A stretch of 64,000 nt of DNA, from contig NC_061461.1 of assembly GCF_022581195.2 (NCBI RefSeq), positions 6,386,001 through 6,450,000 on the forward strand. Reading direction: 5' to 3'. Shown here piece after piece: positions 24,541 through 36,809 of the stretch. Every line of letters starts with the position of its first letter. Within the stretch, counting starts at the first letter, position 1. The notes under the pieces are model-generated. The model did not search any database. It was not told where the DNA came from and saw nothing but the letters and a program-made list of their open reading frames with translations. The translations under genes were made by a program, and so were the position numbers. The DNA is from Helicoverpa zea (lineage: Eukaryota; Arthropoda; Insecta; Lepidoptera; Noctuidae).

Positions 24541-25310
24541 GTTCAGACACCTTAAAAATGGAAGCTCGTCAAAAAATACATCTCGCGTGTCTGGTACACA
24601 AAGTAATCTTTAAAAAGAAGCCAACATACTTGTACGACAAGCAGCAGAGATATACACGCAGGAGAGAGGCGAATAAGCTAGTGATACCTGCTCACAGAAC
24701 GGCTCAGTATAAGGGGGGGTTTAAATACTCTGCTACGAAAATATGGAACGACCTACCCCCTCCTTTACGTAGTAGCATGTCCCAGGTAACATTAAAAAAA
24801 CATCTGACAATATTATTTCTCAATAAACAAAAGAACAACTGAAAAGAAGAAAATTGAGTAAATAATAAAAATGCTCTTTCAAAAAAAAAAAAAAACAAAA
24901 GTTAGAGTAGCAACCACCTAATGTAATGTCAGTCATACTACCTACCTCTTACAGCGTTCATTGTTCTTGATGTGTGTGTAGTGTTATTTGTTATTTGTGT
25001 AGTGTAACTTGGTTTGGATGTGTTAACTTTTTTCTACCTACCTCCCTACCTACCTAAGCTCTCTTACAAACTGTTTTTTTTTTAAGTTTAATTTAATTTT
25101 TTTATTGTTATATAATTTCGTGTGCGTGTAAAATGTACCGTTTTAATTTCAATGATGAGGGGATATCTGAAAATCAGGGCTGTGCCCAGCACAGCATATA
25201 CTGAGATATACCCCTTACCACACTGGTTCTTTTTTTTTCTTGTATACCTTGTGTTATTTTTCAATGACTGTATGTGTGGCTAAATAAATGATTTAAATGG
25301 TTTAAATCCT
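24541..25310 (+). mobile_element. 3' end of a CR1/Jockey-type LINE
   Basis: It contains the last about 94 codons of an RT-bearing ORF, an A-rich tract at 24880-24899, a long T-rich 3' UTR, and an end reading GTGGCTAAATAAATGATTTA followed by AATGGTTTAAAT. The short repeated tail is typical of CR1-like elements in Lepidoptera (from memory). It is severely 5' truncated. Confidence 0.75.
24558..24842 (+). pseudogene. C-terminus of a LINE reverse transcriptase
   Basis: The 94-residue open segment ends with a characteristic post-RT block: GFKYSATKIWNDLPPPLRSS, then MSQVTLKKHLTILFL. The pattern F.Y.A...WN.LP..LR...S...FKK.L is common at the end of Jockey/CR1 ORF2 proteins. RT and endonuclease catalytic domains are missing upstream. 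The ATG at 24558 is an internal Met, not a real start. Confidence 0.75.
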
Positions 25311-26134
25311 TGATTTACATTGAGAACCAACGGCTACTATTTATTTAAACAGCCGGTACTTAAGTATTTTTATATATGACAGTCTTAATATAGAACAAAC
25401 TATTTTTGACATTCTATAAATAAGATATAAGCAATTTCTGGGCTCAGTGGTTACATTTTCTGAAAGAAATTAAAGTGAAATCTTTTGTCCGGTTACTGTT
25501 ACTGTTACTATAATTTTTCTATTCAATGGGCCGATAATATTTTATAACAGTAATAACAAAAAAAGAATAAAGATCTTATTAATTTTATCATTTCTACGGC
25601 CTCACATTCTATTCTTTGCTTTTGGATCTCTAGGTCTTTTGATAAAATTATTTAAAAAATGGGAGGTACCCTTTACCTACACAATACAAAGCTTATTTCA
25701 GAATTCAGCGTTTACTATACAAAAATGACCAAGGACACTCTCAACATAAAGTAAATCATAAATGATCTTTTTTGTGTCATAATTTTGTTCATAAATATCT
25801 GGTTTGGCGCAAACGGCACGTTAACAAGATGAAATTAATACCATGCACCGATAAACTCATCAGTTTAATCAACTTGAAATAATTTCATTACTTGCCAATA
25901 ATATGTAGGTATTCATTAAAATGTAATCATTATTTTGAATAAACTGTTCTCGGCCGAAGCTTTGCTGTATCAAATAGTCTTGATAATTAATATCTGTGTA
26001 CCTAATACGCTAAACCAAGTTTCTCAGCATTGTATGTAATAAAGGAGAGAGACAGGTCTATTATGTTAACATTGTTATTAAGTTATGTACGAACCTACAT
26101 AACTTCAATAATAAATTAGGTACCTGATGAGTTA
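25311..26134. other. Unassigned AT-rich sequence
   Basis: No feature is recognised. Confidence 0.4.
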
Positions 26135-26250
26135 CTAGCTGTTTCCCGCGGTTCTACCCACGTCTCGTGGAAACTATTTCCCGAGCCTAGATGAAAAATA
26201 GCCCATTTCAGTTGGGGATAGCGATGCTTCCCAACAATCCCAACAGTGAA
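26135..26250 (-). mobile_element. Truncated Helitron-like (Lep1-type) repeat
   Basis: On the minus strand the 3' end reads GGGTAGAACCGCGGGAAACA followed by GCTAG at 26135-26139. This matches the CTAG-ended repeats at 30420 and 57343 in its end structure. The TACTAATATTATAA 5' end is absent. Confidence 0.55.
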
Positions 26251-26256
26251 AGCATT

Positions 26257-26600
26257 TTTTGCCCGACTGCCAAAGAAGGAGGGTAATGTTTTTCGAGTGT
26301 ATGTAAGTATGTATGTATGTCTGTTCCTTTGTGACCTCCTGTAGCCTAAACGGCTTGATGGATTTTGATGTATGAGGTATCGTTAGATTTGTCTTGATAA
26401 CGGGAGTGTCATAGGATACATTTTATCCTAAAAGTCCCACGGGATATTTTTTCTAAATTTCCCTTTAAAAAAATATGTATGCGGTATCATTAGATTCATT
26501 TCAATCACGGGAGTAATAATTAATATAGGATACGTTTTTTCTCAAAATTCCCACGGGAACATGTTAATTCTGCGTCAACGCAAAGCAACTCATGCGTTAG
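26257..26600 (+). repeat. Interspersed repeat starting CCCGACTGCCAAAG
   Basis: It has GAAGGAGGGTAATGTTTTTC, then a GTAT-rich microsatellite (26303-26320), a GCCTAAACGGCTTGATGGAT block, and two GGATAC...CCCACGGGA blocks. It looks like the common noctuid short interspersed repeat and has no coding content. Its CCCGACTGC start recurs in the inverted repeat at 26934-27216. Confidence 0.5.
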
Positions 26601-26933
26601 CAAGCAAAAAGATAGGGCGTGGCCTGGCATGCGGCGCGCGGCGCGGTGCGGAGGGGGATATGCTCGAGTATACAGCCCGAATGCGGGCACACGCATAAGG
26701 GCACACGTCGTTGACGGTCTTCAGCAGTAATGACTCACCTAATTCTTTTTCTTCTTCACTACCAACAGTCCAGATTGGCGGTAAATTTATGTTGCGGAGT
26801 AACATCACTCGTAATCTAAAGCCAAATGTCGTCGAAATAATTTAAAATGGTACTTACATATACATAGTCTTCTACATCTACAACATTTTCGTTAAATAAA
26901 AACAGCTAAAAAGTTATAAATAAAAGAATTATT
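26601..26933. other. GC-rich patch followed by AT-rich sequence
   Basis: 26610-26700 is rich in CpG (GGCGCGCGGCGCGGTGCGG) and may be more of the preceding repeat. No gene is recognised. Confidence 0.4.
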
Positions 26934-27216
26934 ATTAAAAAAACAAAATACCCGACTGCACACTAAAAAAAGAGTAAAACAAGCCCCACAATAATATTTA
27001 ATTTATAAATATTGATGGAAAGCATCGCAGGCGGGGACCACCTTGACCGCCACCAACGAAAATTCTGCTAAATGGTGCACAACCGAAATGACTATAAATA
27101 AGCCTCTGTTGGTCCCCGCCTGCGATGCTTTCCATCAATATTTATAAATTAAATATTATTGTGGGGCTTGTTTTACTCTTTTTTTAGTGTGCAGTCGGGT
27201 ATTTTGTTTTTTTAAT
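26934..27216. repeat. Perfect 107-bp inverted repeat with a 69-bp loop
   Basis: The left arm 26934-27040 and the right arm 27110-27216 are exact reverse complements by direct comparison. They run from ATTAAAAAAACAAAATACCC to GGCGGGGACCA. The loop is 27041-27109. The loop sequence next to the left arm (complement of CCTTGACCGCCACCAACG) looks like natural continuation of the repeat, while the right copy starts abruptly. This suggests two head-to-head copies of one element end rather than a classic MITE. No target duplication was seen. Confidence 0.9.
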
Positions 27217-30200
27217 TAATAGTTCGGTTCAATAGTTTTGGAGCATTTAGGGTACAAAAAAACTATGAAAAATGTTCTATACAATAAAAGATATACGTGT
27301 ACAGCCTAGATGTTTTCAGTTATATGTTATCCGACGAGGTAATAGGTACCACTGTAATAAATTATTTGTTTTGCTTATGTATCAAGGATAAACATAGGCC
27401 ACACGGAGAATAATACATATTCATATTGGGCAGTAGTCCCAGGTCATATTTTTTTTTTTATGTATGATGCCTGGAACCTTAGACAATGTCGTTAGACTAT
27501 CAGTCTATTGAAGCTACGTTCACCAATAAGACGATCTAGGGTGTCTAATAACAATGTTTTCATTCAATGTGAAAAAGAGCAAATTCCGCTACAGACAGAA
27601 ACTTGTGAATATTTTTAGTTCATCTCTAAATAGTACTTACTCATTTTACATTAAATATGTGTACCATATCCACGAATGTAAACTGGGCCGGTGGTGACGT
27701 ATGCACAACTAGAGCGGTGATTCCCAAGATACAAGCATGTCTTACTTTGGAAACCAGTGTGACACTTGGGTAGGTAATGTTTCACTATATTTAACTTATG
27801 CTCTTTATATCACTTTTTTATGCGTGAATAAAAAATAAATTGACATCCTTATTTGCATAATATTTTAAGAACAAAATGTTTAATGAAAATGTTCATCCCG
27901 TCCCACGCTTTATACATTTTTGGTGATTAACGAAGGCAGGCGCGAAATCATTGTCATTCAAAATAACACGTCAATCAGTGTTTCGTAGCACAATTTCATT
28001 TCGAAAAGCTGTTTATAATGTTCAACGTATATAACAAAGCTTGTCTGTTATCGCGGTGTGTACAGCTTCTACGAGCTGCGTTGTTAAGGTCCGTGTAAAC
28101 TTCCAAAGGATTTCTCATTCCGAGGACCACAGAGTCCCGTACAGCGTTCAGTTTGGCGCGAGATCCCGTGGGCAACGAACGCGATCTTCCCACATCGCAC
28201 TTGTACATGTTTATTGAAAATCTTTGGAAGTTCTCATAAACTTTAAATTGTTTGCTACAAAATTAGAAAGATTATTTTTATTTTTGAGAAGAAAAAAAGT
28301 TGATTTGCTGAACATTTGATTGATTTGTTGAAAGTTTTAAAAAGTTTTGTTAATCAGATAATATGATTGTCTGGTTGTTAAGTGGTTTGTTTATTGCGGG
28401 TAAGTTATTTTGGGCCTTTTTACTACTAACTTTTTGTTGTTCACCTTAGTAAAATATAGCATGGTAATATTTTTTCCGTTTCTTTTTATTGTGCCTGTAT
28501 ACCTTTTACGGCACATAATATAGCTGTGTATAAACTCTTTATTAATATTTTATTACGAGATATATTTCATTAGTTCTTAAGAACAGTAAATATTAGGAGA
28601 AAAAAGTAAGGAATTATAAGATGAATAATTCACACATATAACCAATTATCAATGACTTTCGTTCAGTCATAAGCTACTTAGTGATATATTTTCATATAAA
28701 CGAACGCTATATATCTACGTCTTATAATAGGAGTACTACACAAAACTTCCTCTAACTTCCATTCACGTATCCATTCGTATCGTCAATATCGCACTTAACG
28801 TCTGCACAATAAGCCAATTAACACTGCTTTGTAGTTCTATCACGCGAAAATAAACGCCATTCAACGTGCCAATGCTACACTTATCGGTTCGTACTAAGGT
28901 TCCTCATTCATAGTGATATTGAAATGATACTTACACTATGTGGGATAACAGCCTAGTGATATTTGTGATAGGTAAAAGGGATAATAATTTTTGGGTTTGT
29001 TTGGTCTAACGCGTTAATCTCGTGAACTAATGGAGTAAGTAATTCTTAGATAGCCTGTTTAATAACAGCTTACTTTTTACCCGGGTTTGCGGACTTGTTG
29101 CCCCGGGACGAGTCGAGTTCAACGATTTATTTGTCAATTCTGTATAACGAGATTTCTTAATACTTAGTTCAACATTAATAATTTGTAGTGACAAAAGCAA
29201 CTTGATCATTCCGAAATATCCTTTATAACTGAAAGGTAGGTATTGTAAGTACCAATCACTATTGAATACGGCCTATTTACAGATGATCGCTTCTCCAAAT
29301 AGTTTGGAATTTATCTCAATTCAATACCAATCAATTGTTCGCCAGTAATCACTCTTAAGTAAAATCATATTATTATTTAACAGTCTTCAATAAAATTAAT
29401 TAAGTATCATTTTAACATGACAATTTATATTTTAGTCAAAACTAAAACTGTTCGTTTTCAGTAAAATACATATAATGATTGTATAATTTTCTAGTAAATG
29501 TATTTATTATTCGAAAAATTTATTTTACCAACATCTATTTCATGATATTATTCAAATAACATTACTCAAAAAGTAAGGGTGAATACTTATTAATTAAAAA
29601 CTGACAGAAAAACATATCTGATGTCCAAATAAACTTCTGTCAGTTAAGATTGGCACTCTTAATTTGGGAAAAAAATCAAATCTATAACATGAATTCTGTA
29701 CACCTGAAAATAAAAACCAGGAGAGGCAATCTCCATAAATTTACATTTGTCACTCACCTTGGAATTCGCGTTCCATTGGCGTGTTATTTGCTTTTATCGC
29801 CAAGTTTCACAGAAGAAAACTTGACTGTTCATTTTTGTTATTTTTCTCAAGTCACTTGAGCGTTGTTGGGGTAAGCAGCTAGGATATTTTATTCACAATG
29901 TTTTTCGTGAAAAAAACATGTCCGTCTTCCGACGAAGAAACTATGTTTGAGTGGAAACTCAAGCTTAAATATAACGATTCAGCTGTTTCAGTAACAAGAA
30001 CAAAAATGACTGAATTAGGAGGGTTCCAATTTAAATACGTGTCTCTGTTGTAATTAAATTCAATGTTTTCCACATAAGTAGAGTAAAAGGTATTATCAGG
30101 AAATGTTTTCAGTATGTCTTTACACTTATTTTCAGCAAATCACAGAGTTTAATTACTATGTTTGGTCCCAATTCGTAAAACACGCATCAATTGTAATATA

Positions 30201-30419
30201 TTACTATATCAATTTCATGGAGGACATAATCACATCATAATCGTACGCAATGATATTATATATACGTTATGATTGTACTCGTTTAGTATACAAAATACAT
30301 CCTTATAATTTTTATGCGTGGAGATTATTTGACTAGAAAAGTATTTTTTCTGCACTTAAGTAACTTGGGTATCTTTACTAAAGAACCTGAATATTTCAGT
30401 AAAACAATAGACAAAAGAA
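27217..30419. other. Mostly unassigned sequence
   Basis: No gene is supported with confidence. It contains one weak ORF (27996-28208, minus) and a small hairpin formed by ACTGACAGAA and TTCTGTCAGT near 29600-29645. Confidence 0.4.
27996..28208 (-). CDS. Unrecognised 70-codon ORF
   Basis: The frame begins ATGTACAAGTGC. It encodes a basic peptide (VGRSRSLPTGSRAK, VVLGMRNPLEVYTDL, NNAARRSCTHRDNRQA) with higher GC than its flanks and few rare-looking codons. It has no signal peptide, membrane segment or recognised motif. It could be an exon, a transposon relic or chance. The higher GC is the only reason it is listed. Confidence 0.2.
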   Translation of the reverse strand: MYKCDVGRSRSLPTGSRAKLNAVRDSVVLGMRNPLEVYTDLNNAARRSCTHRDNRQALLYTLNIINSFSK

Positions 30420-30627
30420 TCCTACTAATATTATAAACGCGAAAGTTTGTAAGTATGTATGGATGTATGGATGTTTGTTACTCTTTCACGCAAAAACTAC
30501 TGAATGGATTTTAATGAAACTTTACAATAATATAGCTTATACATCAGAATAACATATAGGCTACAATTTGTAAACATATTGTTCGAAATACTAAACCTGC
30601 GCAGACGAAGTCGCGGGCACCAGCTAG
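30420..30627 (+). mobile_element. Helitron-like short repeat (Lep1-type)
   Basis: It starts TCCTACTAATATTATAA and ends GACGAAGTCGCGGGC...CAGCTAG. It is preceded by A (30419) and followed by T (30628), so it sits in an AT dinucleotide without target duplication. A 5' TC, a 3' CTAG and AT insertion fit Helitrons. Lep1 is a named lepidopteran Helitron-like family (assignment from memory). It has no coding capacity. Confidence 0.65.
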
Positions 30628-33600
30628 TACCTATTTAAACATAAGTTTTGCGAATTCTGTGAACCGACACAAACGTACCAGGTTGATTGACAGGTTTTAG
30701 CATTCCTTCCACGCGTAAATATTAGTACCTACGGTAAAAGATTTTTTGGCTCTTTTGGCACTATGCTCTATGATAAATTGATAACTTACTCCCTAGTTGA
30801 GAGTGGGGGCTTTGCTTCTTGTAAGTAGCCCACATCATTTTAGTTCAGGTACCTACGTGGGAGCACTTAACACAATTTAAACTGTATGCCAAGATTGCCA
30901 AGTATTCGCGTCTTCGGCAACTTGGTTCAATGACCTACTAACTTCATATGGGTATGTACCACGGTATGTACACACAATGTTAATATCAGAATAAAGCCTA
31001 CCTGAACATACAAGAAGGCTCAGCAAAGGATAATATTGTAACAACAAACTAAGAACGATTTCAATGTATAAATATTTTTGTAGCGCTCGTGACTCAAAAT
31101 ATTATTACAGTATCTAAAAAAGTATTTAAAACGAAAAAGTATGGAGGAAAGGTATGATTTAAACACGCCATAAAGATGTTCTTCATTTGGAATGTTTTCA
31201 GAAGTATCCTAAAGAAATGCTTTTTGGGGTTGTGGTAATTCTGCGTGGCAAAATCAAAGTCGGTTCAGCGGTTAGTCGTGAAAATGTTTCAAACATTAAC
31301 TCTCGCAAATGAAAGAGGTACTTTTATAATTTAATAGTAAATCAGGCAAAAGACTACTTACTCAAGTCCTCACATTTAAGTAGTGCAGTAACTTAGGCGC
31401 TTGGATTAGCAAGAAAATTTTGTATTCATGAAATACTTAGCGGGGAAGTGAAGTGCGAAAGTGTAACTAATGTTGATATTTATTACTTTGTGTTTCCCAG
31501 AGAATAGTAAAGTTGTAGAACGTTTTTTTTTTTTATTTATATGTTTTACGGAAGTAGGTAGGTATACAGATTTCGTTCTCATTAAGAATTATTCTTTCAA
31601 TTTTATTTTTCGTTGTAAAAGGGAGCTTCTTCAATAGGGCTTTAACAATACTACTCTTCCATTCAGATGAAAATAATAAAAATTGGGATACAGATGAACG
31701 GAATATTTATTTCAAAGTAGGTATTCAAAAACAAATCACAACAAACCGAAGATATAAAATAGATCTTTATCTATCCCATTTCACACAAATCCTGTTAGTT
31801 TTATCGTCGCCTTAACAATAAAACTAATAAACGCGTCGGTCATTAAGTCTGACGGAACATTCGCTAACTTTATGGCTGCGTGTGGCACCATACCGATTTA
31901 ATTACCATTTTCATACGTAATCAATTAACGTAATTAATCGAACTCTTGGGGTTTGTTACAAACAGCTCCAATTTTAAAATATTAAGTGCTTAATCACGTA
32001 ATCGCAGTTAGGTAGATCCTGTTGGAAATGTCAAATAGAATTTATGTCGGGTAAGGTTTAGGTCTGCGCCTGTTTTTAGAAGCTTTAATTATGACAGCTA
32101 GGTAAAAAGTACAAACCCGCTTTTACGTTAAATAAGTTAAGTAATCTCAGGCTGTTGGATTGCCTTAAAAATGATGAAGATCTTAATCTTATTATACTCC
32201 ACTTTAATGTGCAATCTAAGCGTCGAAATAATATACAATATTTCTATAGATAAGAACCATAATGGAAATAAAATGGGCAGATCCCTTATATTTACGGGAT
32301 TAATGATAAACGAATTTCGCTTTAACAAAAGACACTCGCTTTTTACTTTGCTAAACAAAACGTTAATAAACAATTCTGAAAATAGTCTTGTTTAACCGAT
32401 ACAGAGGAAAAACCAGGAAAATCTATTTTTTTATAAATATTTAATTTGTAGTTGTTATTTTACTAGCAGAAATTGGATTGAATTTCTCAGAGATCTCACT
32501 AAGAAGTAAGGATCCAATTAAGTAGTTTGTAGATATTGTGGTTAGATCCAGATCTCGAATATAAGATAAAGTAAGGTATGGTTTGTTAAAGGGGACCTTT
32601 GAACAAAAGCTACCCAAACAAACATTACAAACGACATCCTTTGTCATGTGGGTTTATCGATACATTTCGATTATTTCCAGGCAATTACAGTTATTCGCAC
32701 GACCGAGTTGTATTTGGGTGTAAATCGTCGCGGTTACCCGAAATAGCAAAAAAACCTACTTAATAGAATTGGTTGCCGCAATCAAAATATTATACAAAAT
32801 AATTATTATTTGGAATAACTCGAATGAATAGCTTTTAGGAATTTATCGGAAAATCGGAGAGCGCGAAGCCGAGTGATCAGGCGTTCTGCGAGCACGTGAT
32901 AGGAAAACGAATGAGATATCGAGTGAAAATGTTCTTAATCGAGCGATCACTGATGACAATTTGATTATTGTGCCATTAGTATTTGCTATCCTCGGCCAAG
33001 AGATTGTGATCTCCTATTTTTTACATCGAATGAGAGGTCGTAACAACGTGCTCAGTTTATGAATTATTTTATTATATTTCTTCTCCTTCACATTACATAA
33101 CATGTAAGTATATGTGATATAAGCAAAAACACATAGTGATGTAAGTATTTCGTTCAGAATTCTTTCATAAAACAGTTGCGTAACCTATGTATAAACTACC
33201 TTTGTATCATTATCACGAGTTTTCACACACCTACGTGATAAACTCGCATGAGAAAACAATCTTGTGAAGCATTCAGGCGTATTCAATCAAGTCGCAGCGT
33301 TCTAGAAATCCCTATCGTTAATATTCCAGGAAAACGTTTGCATCCATTTATAATTAGATGTCACTGCCTAAATGTCGTCGCGACTAATTACCATAATATA
33401 TTACGTAAATAGACACAATCCGAAATATTAATAAGTAGTTATATTTATCAAGACAGTCTTAATTGTGATATTACATAAAGAATTGCTATTTGCTAGGTTG
33501 TGCTAAAGATGTCAAATGACAGGAAAGATTTATCATGGAGGCAATTTCGTTAATATTTACCTAAAACATATTTTCAGTTTACCTATTATGCATAACACTG

Positions 33601-33897
33601 AAGTCTTGTCATATCCGATCTTAAAAAGTTGTATTAAAAAATATTGAGCAAAATGATAAACTTTCAAAGGGTTTCCCTGTAAAAAATAAACACAAATTCT
33701 TTCTATATACAAATGGTTACAGATACGAGACAATTGTAGTTTACGATAGCATTTTGTTCAAGACAGGATATTGATTACACAATCTTAGAGAAGGGCTAAC
33801 ACATGCTCTCAATAACAATGATGGGTATAGTCTATCATTCAATCTGCTGTGGTGTTGTTTTCGTCTTTTTTATTTTGTAAATGTATATTTGTATAGG
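30628..33897. other. Unassigned AT-rich sequence (about 3.3 kb)
   Basis: No exon, repeat boundary or RNA gene could be supported. Confidence 0.4.
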
Positions 33898-34373
33898 CCC
33901 TTTATCAGTGGCGGATTTACCAATAGGCCAAGTAGGCCAGTGCCTAGAGCGGCAGATTTAGAGGGGCGGCAAATTTTGCGATTTTTTTTACAGTTTTTTT
34001 TTTTTATAGTTATACGAGTACACAATCCATATATAAATAAACGATTAATAAACTCACTGTAATATATGCTTAGGTTTATGTGATCATGAATTTTAAAATA
34101 TTCCAATAGCGTTTCAATAAAAATAAATTGAAAAATCCGCTCGCTTCGCTCGCGGTTTCTTCATCTTTTCTGGTTTATTCTGCGCTCTTTGAGTCCAATC
34201 TAACAAAAAGTTAAAGCACCGAAGTAGCAAAAACAACTGACGCTCTACGCTGACGATTTCTAAGCTGTTCAGGAGGTGGAGGACTTTTGTGTCCCAAATA
34301 ATTTCGCTTTTGTGTCCTCAAAACTCAAAAAATTTGGCGCTCGCTACGCTCGCGACTTTTTCACTTTAGGCCG

Positions 34374-34571
34374 TGTTGGATATGGGTGCAGGTGAGACAA
34401 AGAAAACACATGTATCCTGAACGACTGTTATATTTCGAATGTAAGAACGTACGATTAAAGTGAACATTGAATGATTGAATGTTTGACGAATGATTGAAGT
34501 AGGTATGCTTTATACAATCTTGGATATTTGTAAGGGAGGTATTATACGTACATCGTGCGTATATTCCAACA
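34374..34571 (-). repeat. 3' LTR of the copia element
   Basis: 198 bp, with inverted ends TGTTGGA/TCCAACA. It differs from the other LTR only in AAGGGAGG versus AAAGGAGG near 34537. Confidence 0.95.
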
Positions 34572-34572
34572 G

Positions 34573-34580
34573 CCCCCCTC
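34573..34580 (-). other. Polypurine tract
   Basis: On the minus strand GAGGGGGG lies one base before the 3' LTR. It is the expected plus-strand DNA primer position. Confidence 0.8.
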
Positions 34581-35994
34581 AAATGTACAAGCATTTTATA
34601 CAATCATAAGTCAAAAATCGTTTACCCAAACTTGGCTGCAAAACAGCACCTTTTGAACGTCAGGAATTTATAAAAGACAGTCCCCAAAACGCCCACCTTT
34701 CACCACTTCCTATGTGTTTTTACTGGGAAGAAGAAGTGGCGCAACAAACTCCCCAGCAACACATGTCTGTCTGTAGGTTAGAAGAACCTTAAACATTGTT
34801 TGATATATAAAGTATACAATACAATTTGTACATTGCAGTATAGGACAATATGCAATATTTACATACACTTTATACAGTCATAAATAGTACCTGCTGCATA
34901 TCAAATTACAATAACTTTGATCAACAGCTTAGATTATAAACATAATAGCATTCTAAATAAAATCATTGAACTGAAATTATTCAAAAATTTACATTAAGTT
35001 CAACTTAATTCTAAAAACTTTGCATCATAAGTCAAAGTCAAAACATTTACTTCATTTAGACCATAACAAGCACTTATGAAAGTCAAAAACATAAATAAGT
35101 TTGATTCTAGTTGCTCGTTCCAACAGTAGCTTCCTATGGAGAAGAACAGGCAAGTAACTCCATGGTTACCTTTTTTTTTTTTTTTAAATACATAGTATGG
35201 TATTACAGTTTATATGTATTGATACATACAATAACAGCATGCGAAGGTCATGTAGAATCACAAACAAAAACATATGAGAATTAAATTACCATTAAAATGC
35301 TTCATGCTTCAAATTTTCATGTTTCACGAAAATGCATGAGTCAAATACCTTTTATAAGAATAATTATTAAACATGATATGAATCTTTTAATGTACTTTGT
35401 AACTTATCTTGTAATAAGTATAAACATTCACATATTTTACATTAATTAATACTTTTATATGTACATATTTTGTCACCAGACAAATAGTCAAAGGAAAAAT
35501 ACAATTTTACTAGCTGGTAAAATTTTAATTTGGTTATTAATTAGATATTGTTATGTCCTATGGAGCAGGACCACCACATTTCTAAGCATTTTTATCTTGA
35601 ACTTAATGTTCTAACTTATAATATGCTTTCTTAAAAAGTGTGGCTTTTTTATATATGAGTTTTAAACCTCATGTCATTCAGTTCCAGACTGTTGCCTGGT
35701 TCTCTGGTATTTTGTTATTACATTTACTTATTTATTTACATATACAACCTTACATCTACCCTTACAGGACGTGCCTAATGCGGCAGATGGGTTCTTATTA
35801 ATTCTAAACTAAACTAAAAACACATAAATAACACATCACATCACATCACACAAATCAACACATAAAAACTTAACTAAATTCGTCACAATATCGTTTGTGA
35901 TTTGTAGGATTATTAGCGATGCTAATACAACTGTTATTAACTTCATATATCATCATTGTCTGTTTTATCAGAATAGAACTATGTTATAATGATT
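34581..35994. other. Unexplained 1.4 kb inside the copia element
   Basis: Copia elements normally have little sequence between RNase H and the polypurine tract. This block has no copia motif. It contains GAAGTGGCGCAACAAACTCC at 34733 and a LINE-tail-like stretch on the minus strand (TTCATAAGTGCTTGTTATGG near 35060, with a TTTGACTT repeat near 35030). It also has a T tract at 35170 (an A tail on the minus strand) and a short CACAT tandem run at 35838-35856. Older insertions are likely, but no boundaries were found. Confidence 0.45.
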
Positions 35995-36180
35995 TTATCC
36001 AAATAGCTTCTCTTATAGCTTCAAATAAGCATATATTCAGCTTCTGTTGAGGAACCGGCGACTATTTTGTTTCCGTGTATTCCACGAATTTGTACAATTA
36101 TCAAACACTTTAATTATGTGATCTGTTGTACTTTTGCGGTCAATAACGTCGCCTCAACCGATCAGAATCTGCATACCCTG
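35995..36180 (-). pseudogene. RNase H domain, frameshifted
   Basis: The minus strand shows GYADSD (about 36160-36180), then after a frameshift DVIDRKSTT, then WNTRKQNS and after another shift VAGSSTEAEYM. These are the ordered copia RNase H motifs, including acidic catalytic positions in ADSD and AEY. At least two frameshifts break it. Confidence 0.75.
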
Positions 36181-36229
36181 CCATCAGTTGTTTGTAATCA
36201 CATTTCACATAGGTCAGCTTTAATTTAAG

Positions 36230-36809
36230 AGTTCCTTTTATGTATCTCAAAAGATGTTTTAACCACTTCCATAACTTCATTAATTTTACTTTGATACTGA
36301 CTTATAATACCTATAGCAGCACAAATATTTGGTCATGTACTAAGCATTGCATGCGCATTGCGTACATAAGGCACTTCCATATAGATATCTTCCTTGAGAA
36401 TGCCTTTCTAAACGGCGGTTTTTACATCCATAAGATGGGCATGTAAATCAAACTGATTTGCAAGAGTTAAAATAAATTGGAAAGATTATATTTGAGCTAC
36501 TGGAGTCAACGTTTCGTTATAATCTTGTAAGCATTGTTGAGTGACACCACGAGCTACTAATCGGGCTTTATACCATGTAGGTTTACCCAACTCGTTATTT
36601 TTAATTGTACATACCCAATTTGAGCTTTTTATGTTAAAATTTTTAGGTCTTGCTATGAGAGTCCAAGTATTATTTCTATGATTAGACTCTATTTCACTTT
36701 TTGTGGTTTTCAACATATGTATACTAGAATCATCCCCACTAAAAATGTCACAATAGGTGCATGGTAGTGATTGAACAGTTGTGAGCGATAAGCAAAAATG
36801 GGTCATCAA
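36230..36809 (-). pseudogene. Reverse transcriptase with the catalytic core deleted
   Basis: The N-terminal part (36486-36809) holds the copia motif WVCTIKNNELGKPTWYKARL followed by VARGVTQ...DYNETLTPVAQI. The next motif MDVKTA.*KGILKEDIYMEV follows with an in-frame amber codon. The sequence then jumps directly to the connection region PNICAAIGIISQYQ and to LLRYIKGTLKLKLTY at about 36230-36262. About 150 residues normally lying between, including the YVDD active site, are missing, with the junction near 36340-36365. The copy cannot make functional RT. Confidence 0.8.

Noticed and set aside
35838..35856. Short CACAT tandem run as a CRISPR-like or satellite array
   Set aside because: Only about four five-base units with no spacers. 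A simple microsatellite inside the copia element.
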